Positions 22,500 through 35,104 of a stretch of DNA of 64,000 nt are shown here, one piece after another. Position 1 is the first letter of the stretch, and each line of letters opens with the position of its first letter. The stretch comes from Isoperla grammatica (lineage: Eukaryota; Arthropoda; Insecta; Plecoptera; Perlodidae), in NCBI GenBank assembly GCA_945910005.1, contig OX246745.1, forward strand, positions 43,728,251 through 43,792,250, given 5' to 3'. The position numbers and the translations under genes are program-made. Under the pieces are notes generated by a model that was not told where the DNA came from, did no database searches, and was given only the letters and a program-made list of their open reading frames with translations.

Positions 22500-24390
22500 C
22501 AGAACCACCGTATACGACACAGAACACTGATTGGTGTTTAACGACGTACTCGCCAGTTTAGCTAATGACGTCTTCCGAATATTGCGGGGTCGTCATAAGG
22601 GGAGTACAGCAAAGGGAGACAGGGCTATGTGGGAGGACAAATCTTTAGTGGGATAGGGGAGGAATGAGACAGGATCTCCTTTCGTACGACTAGCAGAGTC
22701 ACCCCGCCTATTCTACCCCGGGCCTGGACAGGTAATGTGAATATTTATTTAAGATAACAATCTCGCACGTAAGTGTAACGCACAATTATTGGTCTCCCTT
22801 GGACTTAGAGCCTTCGTTTTCTGTATATTTATAGCGAAATGGGGCATAATAACTTTCTCGTGGGTCATGTTCAAACAAAACCGCGACTGCAAACCACTGC
22901 GCAGTAAGATAGACTGTATTACATTATAACTTTACTTAAATGTAAGTAATCTGGCACTTGCGGCAGATAAAAGATAAATCTTTGACTCCTGCAGCCCCAG
23001 ACTCCCGTGTTATATCTGTGTCGTATTAATTAAGAAGATTGTCTATTATTTCAAACTTCTGACGTCGGCTGAAAACATTATAATTGGTTACAAAATTAAG
23101 TATTGAAAAATTATTTTTTAATGTAAACAAATAATTCCACTCAAGACACATAAATATAAATTAAAGCTATCAAAATTCTCTAAAAGAACTAGTTTTGGTT
23201 GATTGTCTCCCCCCCCCCCCTCATCACTCTGCGTACGCCTATGCACCAACCCCTACTCCCGTGCTTACACTTTGCTCTGGGTGTCGTAGACTCGTAGCTT
23301 ATCTTTCTCCTTCCACCTGCAACTACATGTACAGACAACAGGCGGTGTCTAATGCATTTTGTCATTTTAGTCAATGCTTTTCTCGCAAATACTATTTCTA
23401 ATCTAGCCAAGAATGTAGAGGAGTTCAGCCTAAGCTGCAAAAGTTCACCTACAGCTCCACACATTAGTCTGTTCGAGCTTTAAGGGGCCCAGGAGTCACG
23501 TCAATAATATTGAGGTTTAAAAAAATAATCCAGTGGTCCGTGGGTTTTTGAGAAATGTAGTAGTTGTCCGTAGGGCCACCACACTGCGATAGTGCAATAG
23601 TCCCCGTACAGTGACACCGCTACTATGGTGCGAGGTGAGAGCCCCGAGCAGTTGCAGAGGAAGTGAAATCGAGTCCATGTGTAGCACAGCACCCACATAA
23701 AGAGAATACCAAGCATAGCAACATTGTCTTAGTGGCCATGAGCGGTCTCGGCCTCATTCGAGCAGCTGGCCTGTTCCATACGCACGTAGAACACACGCTC
23801 ACGCACACACACGCACACGCACACGCACACGCACATAACAAGAATTAATGCAATGCAATTGCTAATCTTATGTTTAAAAATAACACAAATACAAATTTTG
23901 GACAACGTACACCCTCAATATTACCTTTCGGTCAATTATTATGTGTGAAGGTTCATATGTTAATTATTCCGTCCCGGTCTACAGTAAGGCCCTGGGCCCG
24001 GGATGGTTCACCCCTAAATCAATAGGACAAATCAACATTGTTAAGAAATAACAATCACTGACCAGTGCCGAAGAGTTAATACGTATTGTCCTACCCTATA
24101 GATTATAGCTTATGATCGCATACTGTGCAAACCTTGGGTTTCGTACAAAATATCTGTCTGTAGAAGTCAAAATAAATGTTTCCATATATTTAATCTATTC
24201 CTCCCATGGGTCGCGATGCTTTAATGGAGGGACCCTAATCGGGCTTGCCTACGCTACTGGCTGGCATGATGAGCTGTCGGCACCTGTGCATGCAGTTATT
24301 TGGGAAGTGAATGAACTATTGGCCACGAGGCTTGACCTATCTTAACAAGTAGAGTACCTGAACGTATACGTCATAGCTAATCATAATCAT
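22500..24390. other. Presumed intronic DNA with no gene recognised
   Basis: The sequence holds a C-run at 23209-23220, a CA/CG-CA microsatellite at 23790-23836 and short meaningless frames. No coding domain is recognised. Confidence 0.5.
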
Positions 24391-24394
24391 TGAG

Positions 24395-24500
24395 TGAGCC
24401 TGGTGTTGTCCGCGCTCGGGAGGCAGTTCCTAGACATCGCAGGTTCGAACCCCGCATCATATTCTGCTTGCATGTTTAGAGCTTTACCAATATCAACTTC
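24395..24500 (+). repeat. tRNA-derived SINE fragment (candidate)
   Basis: The plus strand reads GAGTGAGCCTGGTGTTGTCC and, about 40 bp on, CAGGTTCGAACCCCGC. The spacing and B-box match (GGTTCGAACCC) fit the tRNA-like head of a SINE. The A box is degenerate and no tRNA fold is claimed. Confidence 0.45.
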
Positions 24501-24536
24501 TTAGCTAATAATATGTTGGGTTAGCTTAGTTTCAGT

Positions 24537-25312
24537 AGCGCATCGGGGGGGTCGAACATCCCAAGCAGGTGGGGGTCCAATGCACAGAAGGCGATGTATG
24601 ACGCATCGGGGGGGTCGAACATCCCAAGCAGGTGGGGGTCCAATGCACAGAAGGTGATGTATGACGCATCGGGGGGGTCGAACATCCCAAGCAGGTGGGG
24701 GTCCAATGCACAGAAGGCGATGTATGACGCATCGGGGGGGTCGAACATCCCAAGCAGGTGGGGGTCCAATGCACAGAAGGTGATGTATGACGCATCGGGG
24801 GGGTCGAACATCCCAAGCAGGTGGGGGTCCAATGCACAGAAGGTGATGTATGACGCATCGGGGGGGTCGAACATCCCAAGCAGGTGGGGGTCCAATGCAC
24901 AGAAGGCGATGTATGACGCATCGGGGGGGTCGAACATCCCAAGCAGGTGGGGGTCCAATGCACAGAAGGTGATGTATGACCAGTATGACGCATCGGGGGG
25001 GTCGAACATCCCAAGCAGGTGGGGGTCCAATGCACAGAAGGTGATGTATGACGCATCGGGGGGGTCGAACATCCCAAGCAGGTGGGGGTCCAATGCACAG
25101 AAGGCGATGTATGACGCATCGGGGGGGTCGAACATCCCAAGCAGGTGGGGGTCCAATGCACAGAAGGTGATGTATGACCAGTATGACGCATCGGGGGGGT
25201 CGAACATCCCAAGCAGGTGGGGGTCCAATGCACAGAAGGTGATGTATGACGCATCGGGGGGGTCGAACATCCCAAGCAGGTGGGGGTCCAATGCACAGAA
25301 GGCGATGTATGA
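24537..25312. repeat. 63-bp minisatellite, about 12 copies
   Basis: The unit contains TCGAACATCCCAAGCAGGTG, with a G7 run in GCATCGGGGGGG. Copies alternate between AAGGCGATG and AAGGTGATG. In two places (near 24980 and 25180) an extra CAGTATGAC is inserted, and both insertions sit in the same context, so a larger block was duplicated. Open frames on both strands follow from the unit length. Confidence 0.95.
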
Positions 25313-26520
25313 CGTTTTAAACGAATGTAAACACGTTTTCATAAACACAATGTCATAGAGTAGGTTTAAGAGAATGTAAGAATGATTACAAAGAAAATTA
25401 AATACCCAGTCACAGAACAACAAAAATACTGAAACTAAATAACAATCTTTCATATTTTTGTTGATTTTAGTTGTTGGCAAGTCTCCTCGTAACTGGTACT
25501 GTTTTATTTTATAATAAGAAACCACTAGTGGTCCTATACGTAGTTTGTTATCTATGTAATTTTACAAGTAGAAAATAACAATTTCTCCTTGTTATAGTTT
25601 GTTATAGGCAGTGTCAATCGTACGAGGATAGAAAAGAGGAACCATCCTGTTAGCATTTTGAAACATATTCCTCCAACTTGTCCCATTCTTTGACTCTTCC
25701 CCGTCTGGCCCCGGCCCGGAGGAGAATAGGTCCAGGGAAGATCTTCCTGACTAAAGAGGCTACCAAGGGGCCAACTCGTATGACAATGGTTGCCACGTTA
25801 TTAAACAATAAATAATCAAAATGGCAGTTTCCTCTTTCCTCCTCCTTTCCTTCCTTATCCCCGTGTATTATGTACTTTTTATGCATGGGTGGGGGGGGGG
25901 GCTGAACCTATAACCCCCCCCCCCCCCTTGAATACGCCACTGAAGCCATGATATGTAGATGTACTCTGTATAGATCTATTAACACTTTACGGCTTTGCGA
26001 ATGTAGAGGTGTTTAATTATGTACTCTTGTTATATTCTAATGTATATACTGTGTAGGTGTGTTGCATATATGTGTCGAAATTATTTAATAAATAATAATA
26101 ATAATAATAATAATAAAAATGATAATAAGCCGTGGAGTTCTGCGATAATATACAGCTCTGAAAGCGTCATCTTGTAACTATAGAGATAGTGGTCGTATAG
26201 CCGGGGGAGACTATTTTAGTCAGTGGCTACTCCGGCCCTTGGTTTTATTGCCTGGTATCATTGGGACTTAATTTAGCAATAGACGATGAAACCAACTCAC
26301 ACAACACTTCATGAACAGGGCTTTCTTTGAATCGTTTCATCGAAATGTAATTGTATAGCTATTTAAAGTCAGCAGCATGTCCCCGAATAGTTTTCGCGAA
26401 GCCCCAATGGTACTAGAAGCCCTCCTATTTAAATAGCAGATATGTTCCACCATTTTCCCAAATGTAGCAAGAAAATAAACCAAAAAAGTGTTCTGAAAAA
26501 AAGAGTACGTTTTTTCTAAC
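25313..26520. other. Presumed intronic DNA with simple repeats
   Basis: It contains a G-run and C-run pair at 25890-25927, followed by TTGAATACGCCACTG, which resembles the terminus of a CAGTGGCG-type transposon. A short AAT repeat lies at 26090-26117. No gene is recognised. Confidence 0.5.
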
Positions 26521-26528
26521 AGTTATCT

Positions 26529-26529
<1 letters not shown>

Positions 26530-26595
<66 letters not shown>
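26530..26595. repeat. GA dinucleotide microsatellite
   Basis: About 32 uninterrupted GA repeats, directly preceding the 59-bp array. Confidence 0.97.
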
Positions 26596-26599
<4 letters not shown>

Positions 26600-26617
26600 A
26601 GTCTCAAGGCATCATTT

Positions 26618-27866
26618 GTAAGCATTGCACAATGCACATACTTTCAGGTGGGGCAACGGTGACCGAGTGAAGCAATGTAAGCATTGCACAATGCACATAC
26701 TTTCAGGTGGGGCAACGGTGACCGAGTGAAGCAATGTAAGCATTGCACAATGCACATACTTTCAGGTGGGGCAACGGTGACCGAGTGAAGCAATGTAAGC
26801 ATTGCACAATGCACATACTTTCAGTTGGGGCAACGGTGACCGAGTGAAGCAATGTAAGCATTGCACAATGCACATACTTTCAGGTGGGGCAACGGTGACC
26901 GAGTGAAGCAATGTAAGCATTGCACAATGCACATACTTTCAGGTGGGGCAACGGTGACCGAGTGAAGCAATGTAAGCATTGCACAATGCACATACTTTCA
27001 GTTGGGGCAACGGTGACCGAGTGAAGCAATGTAAGCATTGCACAATGCACATACTTTCAGGTGGGGCAACGGTGACCGAGTGAAGCAATGTAAGCATTGC
27101 ACAATGCACATACTTTCAGGTGGGGCAACGGTGACCGAGTGAAGCAATGTAAGCATTGCACAATGCACATACTTTCAGTTGGGGCAACGGTGACCGAGTG
27201 AAGCAATGTAAGCATTGCACAATGCACATACTTTCAGGTGGGGCAACGGTGACCGAGTAACGCAATGTAAGCATTGCACAATGCACATACTTTCAGTTGG
27301 GGCAACGGTGACCGAGTGAAGCAATGTAAGCATTGCACAATGCACATACTTTCAGGTGGGGCAACGGTGACCGAGTGAAGCAATGTAAGCATTGCACAAT
27401 GCACATACTTTCAGGTGGGGCAACGGTGACCGAGTGAAGCAATGTAAGCATTGCACAATGCACATACTTTCAGGTGGGGCAACGGTGACCGAGTGAAGCA
27501 ATGTAAGCATTGCACAATGCACATACTTTCAGGTGGGGCAACGGTGACCGAGTGAAGCAATGTAAGCATTGCACAATGCACATACTTTCAGGTGGGGCAA
27601 CGGTGACCGAGTGAAGCAATGTAAGCATTGCACAATGCACATACTTTCAGGTGGGGCAACGGTGACCGAGTGAAGCAATGTAAGCATTGCACAATGCACA
27701 TACTTTCAGGTGGGGCAACGGTGACCGAGTGAAGCAATGTAAGCATTGCACAATGCACATACTTTCAGGTGGGGCAACGGTGACCGAGTGAAGCAATGTA
27801 AGCATTGCACAATGCACATACTTTCAGGTGGGGCAACGGTGACCGAGTGAAGCAATGTTCTGGCAG
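26618..27866. repeat. 59-bp minisatellite, about 21 copies
   Basis: The unit contains GTAAGCATTGCACAATGCAC and is nearly invariant; the main change is CAGGTGG/CAGTTGG, recurring at a three-unit spacing in the first half. Each unit has the small inverted repeat GCATTG-CA-CAATGC and a TACTTTCAGG string resembling a splice acceptor on the plus strand. The last unit ends at TCTGGCAGACAC, just before the 9-bp array. Confidence 0.95.
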
Positions 27867-27896
27867 ACACTGCACTGTACGATACCACGACCTGCC

Positions 27897-29166
27897 TGGT
27901 AAGCCTGACAAGCCTGACAAGCCTGACAAGCCTGACAAGCCTGACAAGCCTGACAAGCCTGACAAGCCTGACAAGCCTGACAAGCCTGACAAGCCTGACC
28001 TGCCTGACAAGCCTGACAAGCCTGACAAGCCTGACAAGCCTGACAAGCCTGACAAGCATGACAAGCCTGACAAGCCTGACCTGCCTGACCTGCCTGACCT
28101 GCCTGACAAGCCTGACCTGCCTGACAAGCCTGACAAGCCTGACCTGCCTGACAAGCCTGACAAGCCTGACAAGCCTGACAAGCCTGACAAGCCAGACAAG
28201 CCTGACAAGCCTGACAAGCCTGACAAGCCTGACAAGCCTGACAAGCCTGACAAGCCTGACAAGCCTGACCTGCCTGACAAGCCTGACAAGCCTGACAAGC
28301 CTGACAAGCCTGACCTGCCTGACCTGCCTGACAAGCCTGACAAGCCTGACAAGCCTGACAAGCCTGGTAAGCCTGACAAGCCTGACAAGCCTGACAAGCC
28401 TGACAAGCATGACAAGCCTGACAAGCCTGACAAGCCTGACCTGCCTGACCTGCCTGACAAGCCAGACAAGCCTGACAAGCCTGACAAGCCTGACAAGCCT
28501 GACAAGCCTGACAAGCCTGACAAGCCTGACAAGCCAGACAAGCCTGACAAGCCTGACAAGCCTGAGAAGCCTGACAAGCATGACAAGCCTGACAAGCCTG
28601 ACAAGCCTGACAAGCCTGACAAGCCTGACAAGCCTGACAAGCCTGACAAGCCTGACAAGCCTGACAAGCCTGACAAGCCTGACAAGCCAGACAAGCCTGA
28701 CAAGCCTGACAAGCCTGACAAGCCTGACCTGCCTGACAAGCCTGACAAGCCAGACAAGCCTGACAAGCCTGACAAGCCTGACAAGCCTGACCTGCCTGAC
28801 CTGCCTGACAAGCCTGACAAGCCTGACAAGCCTGACAAGCCAGACAAGCCTGACAAGCCTGACAAGCCTGACAAGCCTGACCTGCCTGACCTGCCTGACA
28901 AGCCAGACAAGCCTGACAAGCCTGACAAGCCTGACAAGCCTGACAAGCCTGACCTGCCTGACAAGCCTGACAAGCCTGACAAGCCTGACAAGCCAGACAA
29001 GCCTGACAAGCCTGACAAGCCTGACCTGCCTGACCTGCCTGACAAGCCTGACAAGCCTGACAAGCCTGACAAGCCAGACAAGCCTGACAAGCCTGACAAG
29101 CCTGACAAGCCTGACCTGCCTGACAAGCCTGACAAGCCTGACAAGCCTGACAAGCATGACAAGCCG
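27897..29166. repeat. 9-bp minisatellite, about 140 copies
   Basis: The unit is CCTGACAAG, with variants CCTGACCTG, CCAGACAAG and CATGACAAG distributed in patterned blocks, most clearly from 28680 to 29165. Both strands stay open in several frames (plus PDK repeats, minus LVR or LSG repeats) because the unit is three codons. No start context, domain or conserved non-repeat portion supports a protein. Confidence 0.97.
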
Positions 29167-29169
29167 TAA

Positions 29170-29917
29170 CATTGCCGTTGAAATCTGGGATAGATTTGCT
29201 AAATGGAGGCTTGTATCAAAATGTTGAATTTTTCGTTGTCTGTCGATTATCGTCTACTTAATTTGTCAAAACTTATTTTGTAATTACAACCTCTTTGGAA
29301 CGCAACAAGCATGCACACCACACACATACCCTTAACCTAGGAAGCCATTCGGTTCTCAGCCTATGAACAGACAAGACCATAAAAAATCATCCTGAATATG
29401 GCAAATACTATTTTGCCGAAACGTCGAGACTCTGACAATGCCCATTTCTGGGCCAGCAACCAGTCTCTAGGGAGCACGTTACGCGGACAAAACCTCTAAC
29501 ACTTAAGTACTACATATAACATAGATTGGTATTATAGATTTGTTAGAGTGCCCTGGTATAAGTAGGGTTGATTGGGGGGGAGGGGGGGGGGGGACTGCCA
29601 AAATAACTGTTTTTCCCTCAATACGTAAACAATTCCTATTAAGATTGTTAAGTTATTTCCTTATAAAGTGAAGGATTCCGGCCTGTGAATGTCAAGTGGG
29701 AGTGCGTACTGCGTGTTCTCAGTAACGTAGTATACACGCCGGCAGCAGCGCCCAACGCGGCACAGCACTATTCTTTTACAAGCTTCTTCCGTTTGGGCCG
29801 ATGTCTCAGCAAAGGCCTATGGTCTCAATATATTTGTTTGGGATATGCCTGTGTATGGAAGGGAACACACTCCCAAATGGGCGTAGTAAACATATAGACC
29901 TCTCAGGGTTAGCTTTT
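29170..29917. other. Presumed intronic DNA, nothing firm
   Basis: GCCGAAACGTCGAGA near 29412 resembles the 3' region of some LINE families but is too short to assign. A G-run lies at 29572-29594. No coding domain is recognised. Confidence 0.45.
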
Positions 29918-29925
29918 CGTCTAGC

Positions 29926-30790
29926 CAGTGACGACGCCAGGAATTTTCCATTGGGGGGGCCAAGGGGGTCCTACGAATGTATGGGGGGGGTCATGCAGAT
30001 TCCAGACTGGTTTTCTATCGGTATCGGGGGGGGGGGGGGGGGAAGGGGGGTACACCAGGCTACATGCACTCGCGAACATGAATATATGTATTCCATTCTT
30101 ATCTAATTAATGCAAGGCAATGGTGTAGTGCCAGATTTACCAGTACGTATACGCTTCAGTGGGAAGTTGGAGGGACACATCTTTCCAGACGAAAAAAGCA
30201 TGGAGGTTTGGGGGGGAAAAGCCCCCCACAACAATGACGCCGCAGGCAATTAAAAAAAATCAGGCTTTTAGAGCGTGTTTTGAGCGTTTTAGAAAGCTAT
30301 ACCGGACTCAATGCAATACCAAAGTACTGCAGTTTTGTATTCGATTTCGTAAGTAACTCTTGATACGGCTCATGCACGAAAATGTTCTTTCACAAGCAGC
30401 ACTTGATGCAGATATTGTTAGGCTAATAGTGCACAGTTTGTAAGCTTCATTGAAAGCAAGAAGGAGCATACAACCTTCCTAATGGCGTTTTAAACTTCTG
30501 GCTTCAGTTACCATGTGCAAGAAGTGAAAAACTTGAAAGTAAAAATCGAAATGCTACGAACTCCAGTTTGATAAATATTTGGTGGAGTGGTGGATTGGTG
30601 TAGTCAATTTCAACTACAAGAACTAGATAGAAGCGCGGCTATTTGAACGCGAATTATTTATTTGTTGGCGTGTACACGGCGGCACCAACGTAGTGGTAAT
30701 TTATTTTGGCTTAGGGGGCCGCTGGGGGGCCCGAGGGATTTTAGGGGGGGCACCGGCCCCCCCTGCCCCCCCTCCCTAGCGTCGTCACTG
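29926..30790. mobile_element. 865-bp non-autonomous hAT element with 8-bp target duplication
   Basis: The element begins CAGTGACGACGCCAGG and ends CCTAGCGTCGTCACTG, giving a terminal inverted repeat with one mismatch in 16. Identical CGTCTAGC flanks (29918-29925 and 30791-30798) are its target duplication. The ends are rich in G-runs on the plus strand. The interior has only short frames, so it carries no transposase. Confidence 0.9.
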
Positions 30791-31109
30791 CGTCTAGCTC
30801 AGGGATGGCTTCAGTAGCCATTATTTAAACTATTGAATTCACTCTGTTCAGGTGTGCCACATTCTAAAAAAGGGACAGTAAAATTTAAAATGAAATGTTA
30901 GTATAGCTTTTTGAATAATTATAATGTTTGGCGGGGAACTAATTGCCAGTGTATCACTTTGATGGCGGGTGGGGGGGGGGGGGGGGATTGATTCGTAACA
31001 ACAATATTATGAATGTTCTAGATAACAAAGAATTTGGACCAAAATTATTGTATCCAAAATTCCCTAGATGCCTAAAAAACGTCTTTGAGTTGTGGTCAAT
31101 TTAATAATA

Positions 31110-31180
31110 ATAATAATAATACCAGTTATAGTAATAATAATAATAAAAACAATAATAATAAACATAATAATAATAATAAA
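31110..31180. repeat. AAT-type microsatellite tracts
   Basis: Interrupted AAT repeats at 31104-31120 and 31132-31179. A G-run lies nearby at 30969-30986. Confidence 0.85.
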
Positions 31181-31576
31181 TGGCATTGTTCCACGTAAAC
31201 TCCATGACAGTACCTATTAAACTAATTGGTCTCCAACCGAACATATACATCGAGATGCAAAAAGCAATTATTTTGAACACGTGTAGGTAAGTGCGAAAAT
31301 TTTTGAACTAAGAAGAATGAAGACTTCAAGAAGTTCTCCATCCCGATGGTGGTTTTCGTGGTTTCCACCGTACAAAGAGCGAATGCTGGGATGAGTCCAA
31401 ATCGGCCACGACCGTACATAGCATCCACAGTTCGGTTTGGAAAAAGTAATGTGGACAATGATATATTAAGTAGTTCTAAGTAGATTTTAATAAGGTAAAC
31501 ACATGGAAATACTTGACATTTGTGTCCGTACAACATGTTTATGCCGGTTTTGACCGAGTTTGTATGTATTGCAACA

Positions 31577-31580
31577 ATAA

Positions 31581-31657
<77 letters not shown>

Positions 31658-31659
31658 TA

Positions 31660-31738
<79 letters not shown>

Positions 31739-31767
31739 TAATAATGATAATAATAATAATAATAATA

Positions 31768-31799
<32 letters not shown>

Positions 31800-31807
31800 G
31801 ATAATAA

Positions 31808-31838
<31 letters not shown>

Positions 31839-31866
31839 AATAGTAATAGTAATAGCAATAATAATA
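31577..31866. repeat. Long AAT trinucleotide microsatellite (about 290 bp)
   Basis: The tract is nearly pure AAT with scattered GAT, AGT, GGT and AAA interruptions. It lies directly 5' of a LINE remnant. Confidence 0.97.
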
Positions 31867-31894
31867 TTGTATGGTAATGTAATAATATAACAAA

Positions 31895-32470
31895 CAGAGA
31901 GGAATTCAAATATTTAGAAATACAAATTGACCAAAATCTGCCGATAAACACAATATATCAGAAATCTCGAATATAATTTGAAATATTGTCTATAAATTGT
32001 ACCACCTTCGTAACATTTTATCTCTACGAGTTATTAAAACAGTGTGGAATAAAACACTCAATAGTGGAAACTGCTCTTCAGTATGGAATTATTCTGTGGA
32101 GCGGAGCTTCAGAAACACATCTCAATTAAATAACCGTAATGCAAACATGAATCCTAAAAGTAATTCAAAAAAGCCTATTCCACTACAGCTATTTTTGAAC
32201 ACATCAAAATAAACAATATATCTCAAATTTATTTTCGAGCAGTTGTTCTGTACGTTTGTCACAATAAAAAACTATCGTCTGATTGGCTATTCTTGTCACA
32301 CCCGACCCAATAATAAGCTACTCCTGCAAGGGCCCCAAACTATTCAACAGTCTTCCAGTTGAACTAAGAAAACCTTATCCAGTCAACATCATAAAACAAT
32401 TAATAGAGAAATGGAAAACCTCTAACCACATGGAGAATGATCGTGTGAACAACATTATTAGCCAAATTTA
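31895..32470 (+). pseudogene. Non-LTR retrotransposon remnant, C-terminal RT region
   Basis: Across several frames the plus strand gives EEFKYLEIQIDQNL, LRNILSLRVIKTV, ALQYGIILWSGASETHLN and, at the end, YSCKGPKLFNSLPVELRK. This is the conserved order of the end of many LINE polymerases: FKYLGI, the basic helix, the YGI.LWG motif and FNSLP. Stops and frame changes throughout make it non-functional. The clade cannot be assigned safely by eye. The adjacent AAT tract is upstream of the coding direction, so it is not this copy's tail. Confidence 0.75.
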
Positions 32471-32764
32471 AATGTATTTTATTTATAGTTAGTTATAAGT
32501 AAATATGTATTAGATAAAAGTAAATTGTTAGTAGATATTAAATTATACTATATTAATGTTTCGCAGTGATAAGACAGAATGCTACAGTACTGAAAGGTAT
32601 GACTGGAAATCACGCACAATGTATACTTCATGTGATTCCCTTAAAACTTTCAGCTATAATTATTCTTATGTAATGTAAAACAACTGTAAAGTAATAAATA
32701 AAGCCAATGATATTATTGTGCACATTTCAGCGTCCCAGCCAGAAAGGCTTCGTGGCACGCGGGC

Positions 32765-32785
32765 CCTTGGTTGGCCACCCCTGGC
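32765..32785. mobile_element. Possible single hAT terminus
   Basis: The minus strand reads CAGGGGTGGCCAACC, a common hAT end. The second end and an 8-bp duplication of GCTATTAT were not found, so the limits are unknown. Confidence 0.3.
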
Positions 32786-32913
32786 TATTATAGCTAACAA
32801 GAGACGCGGGCTATGCTCAACCCTTCCGTATTTCAAACAAGCTAACAATGAACTTGCAATAGGTAATAACTTATAAGATAACACATCAAACGGCAATCAT
32901 ACTGAATTTGAAA

Positions 32914-33203
32914 CTCGTACTTGCTAGGTTCACACAACCAGGAACTAACCCGAAGATGTGTCTGTGGTGTATCTCGTACTTGCTAGGTTCACACAACCAG
33001 GAACTAACCCGAAGATGTGTCTGTGGTGTATCTCGTACTTGCTAGGTTCACACAACCAGGAACTAACCCGAAGATGTGTCTGTGGTGTATCTCGTACTTG
33101 CTAGGTTCACACAACCAGGAACTAACCCGAAGATGTGTCTGTGGTGTATCTCGTACTTGCTAGGTTCACACAACCAGGAACTAACCCGAAGATGTGTCTG
33201 TGA
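32914..33203. repeat. 59-bp minisatellite, about 5 copies
   Basis: The unit starts CTCGTACTTGCTAGGTTCAC. The five copies are essentially identical, suggesting recent amplification. It shares its 59-bp period, but no sequence, with the array at 26.6-27.9 kb. Confidence 0.93.
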
Positions 33204-33204
33204 T

Positions 33205-34655
33205 TTAAACGTGAGCTAGTGTTCGTATGGCCTCCAGGTTTGTAGAGCAACTTCGCTCTCTTTCTACTCTTTTTTACATCATGTTCTTCACTCTTCCTTT
33301 GTACTAACCAATGTAGCCTTGTGTGTATAAAGTGAAGGAATGTCCCATGGTCATCTCAACGGTAGCCTATAAAACCTTTCAGCTTGAAATACGAAGGGGG
33401 CGTAAATAAAGTGGATATCTGTCGACTGGCACCTCAAAACCACCGAATCACACCACAAAATTAATTAAATGCTCCATTTTCCAGTCATGACATTGAAATT
33501 TGCATAAATTACCGAAATGATCCCGAAACCGTCAGTTTTGTACCTTTCAGCCTTTTCCTGCACTAATTAATGCCTTTTTTTTTATTAAAGAATTGATATT
33601 ATTTTTCAATTTTATTATAGATGCGCGAATATTGTATTCTATAATATAAGTTTATGTACTATGACTATGATCGTAGTTAGAGATCTACATCACTGTATAA
33701 CAGTTCCTTTTCAATTATAACATGTTTCTTGTGGAATTTACTGTCGAAATCACCAAAAAACATCACAGCACCATGAAATCGAAATTGTTAAATCCAAAAG
33801 CGATATGGAATCATAACACAATGTCTATCGGATCTCTCTTTGATAGCTCTGATAGGCAAGTTAGTTCCGTTATGTGTCCACTCCTCACGACAGAGCTGCA
33901 GTATCGTAGGCCTACCATCGCGAATATTGAAAACATGAGCATCAATTGGCAAATTCTTTTATTGTCGGATTTGCAGTGTAACAAATGTTGACCATTTTTC
34001 TCCAACCGGGTAGGAAAGTGGCTGGTGGCTTAGCAAGAAAACTTATATACAATCGTGTTTCTGTATAACTTTAATGAACTGGAGAGGTTTTTTGAGGTGA
34101 GTGGAAACAGAAATTGTCCTACAGAAGATCGAGCACAAGCCTGAGATATCGCCATTGTAAAAACAACAAGAAACCGAGTGGTAAACTTAACAGCGAAATA
34201 GAATGTTAACGTAAGAATTCCAAAATAACTTTCCCGTTACACAAGTGGTTGTTTAAATTCGCAAGAAAATAGAATTTATTTGTGAAATACCAACTCATAA
34301 CTTTCTGAGAAGTATGTCTTTCATTTCAATTCACTGAGTTACAACTTACAACTGATTACTTAAGTGTGCGATATAACTTAGTATAAAAGTTGCAGTTTTC
34401 CGGCCCTTATTACAGGCAGCGAGTGTACATGTATGTCTAAGTACACCAGGACAGATGTCATCCCTACTTCACTGAGCAATGCTGGTATCAACAACTACTC
34501 AGCTTCGAGAAGTAACTTCTATTGGGGAGATTATATCATTGATTGTGCGCTGCATGAAAATGCACATATTTCTGCTTTACGTTAGATATTTTGGCAACGA
34601 TGATGATGACTCAAAAATCACTGCTTGCTATGCTAGTTTTATATCGATTTCAACA
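33205..34655. other. AT-rich presumed intronic DNA, nothing recognised
   Basis: The open frames at 33722-33991 and elsewhere show no domain, and I see no array or clear inverted repeat. Confidence 0.5.
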
Positions 34656-34659
34656 GTAA

Positions 34660-34745
34660 AAAGCCCAGCCCGAACCGGGCGTCGATCCCTGGACCGAAGG
34701 TGGCTCAGCACTCAACAGTGGCAGGCGAGCCTCTAACTCAGGGCT
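34660..34745 (-). repeat. tRNA-derived SINE fragment (candidate)
   Basis: The minus strand reads GAGTTAGAGGCTCGCCTGCC, then GGGATCGACGCCCGGTTCGG and CTGGGC before a T-run. The layout of a degenerate A box, a GGTTCG B box and a short tail is typical of arthropod tRNA-derived SINEs. It is too diverged to name a family. A second tRNA-like A-box string (TTAGCGGTTAGCGGCC) lies on the plus strand at about 35008. Confidence 0.4.
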
Positions 34746-35104
34746 TCCTTCCAAACACCCTTCATGGGCCCGACAGGTAAGCACATATGTGCATTGAGCA
34801 GGGATTCTTACGAGAAACGAGCTACGGAAATGATTTTATGTTTAATGAAATAGATAACTGAAACAACAGTCGTGTGTGTAATGTACGATAAAAAGTGTCT
34901 TTGAATGAATGAATCCACGGTGTGGGTGTTTTGTTTAGTTGTTTAGTTGCTGGGTGCCGTCACTTCCGGTGCCCCAAGGTGATGCCGAGGTGCGTGACTA
35001 GCATGGGTTAGCGGTTAGCGGCCATACCCTCTTGCCTCTAATAACTTAGCAATCAACTTCGGGATACCACCATAAATTCATTTTCTGACTAGTGCTAGTT
35101 TTTA

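Noticed and set aside
25925..25942. Transposon end TTGAATACGCCACTG
   Set aside because: No partner terminus or 8-bp duplication (AAGCCATG) was found on the other side.
27706..29227. PDK, LVR, LSG and SLT repeat proteins of about 390-490 residues
   Set aside because: Products of a 9-bp array, open in several frames on both strands.
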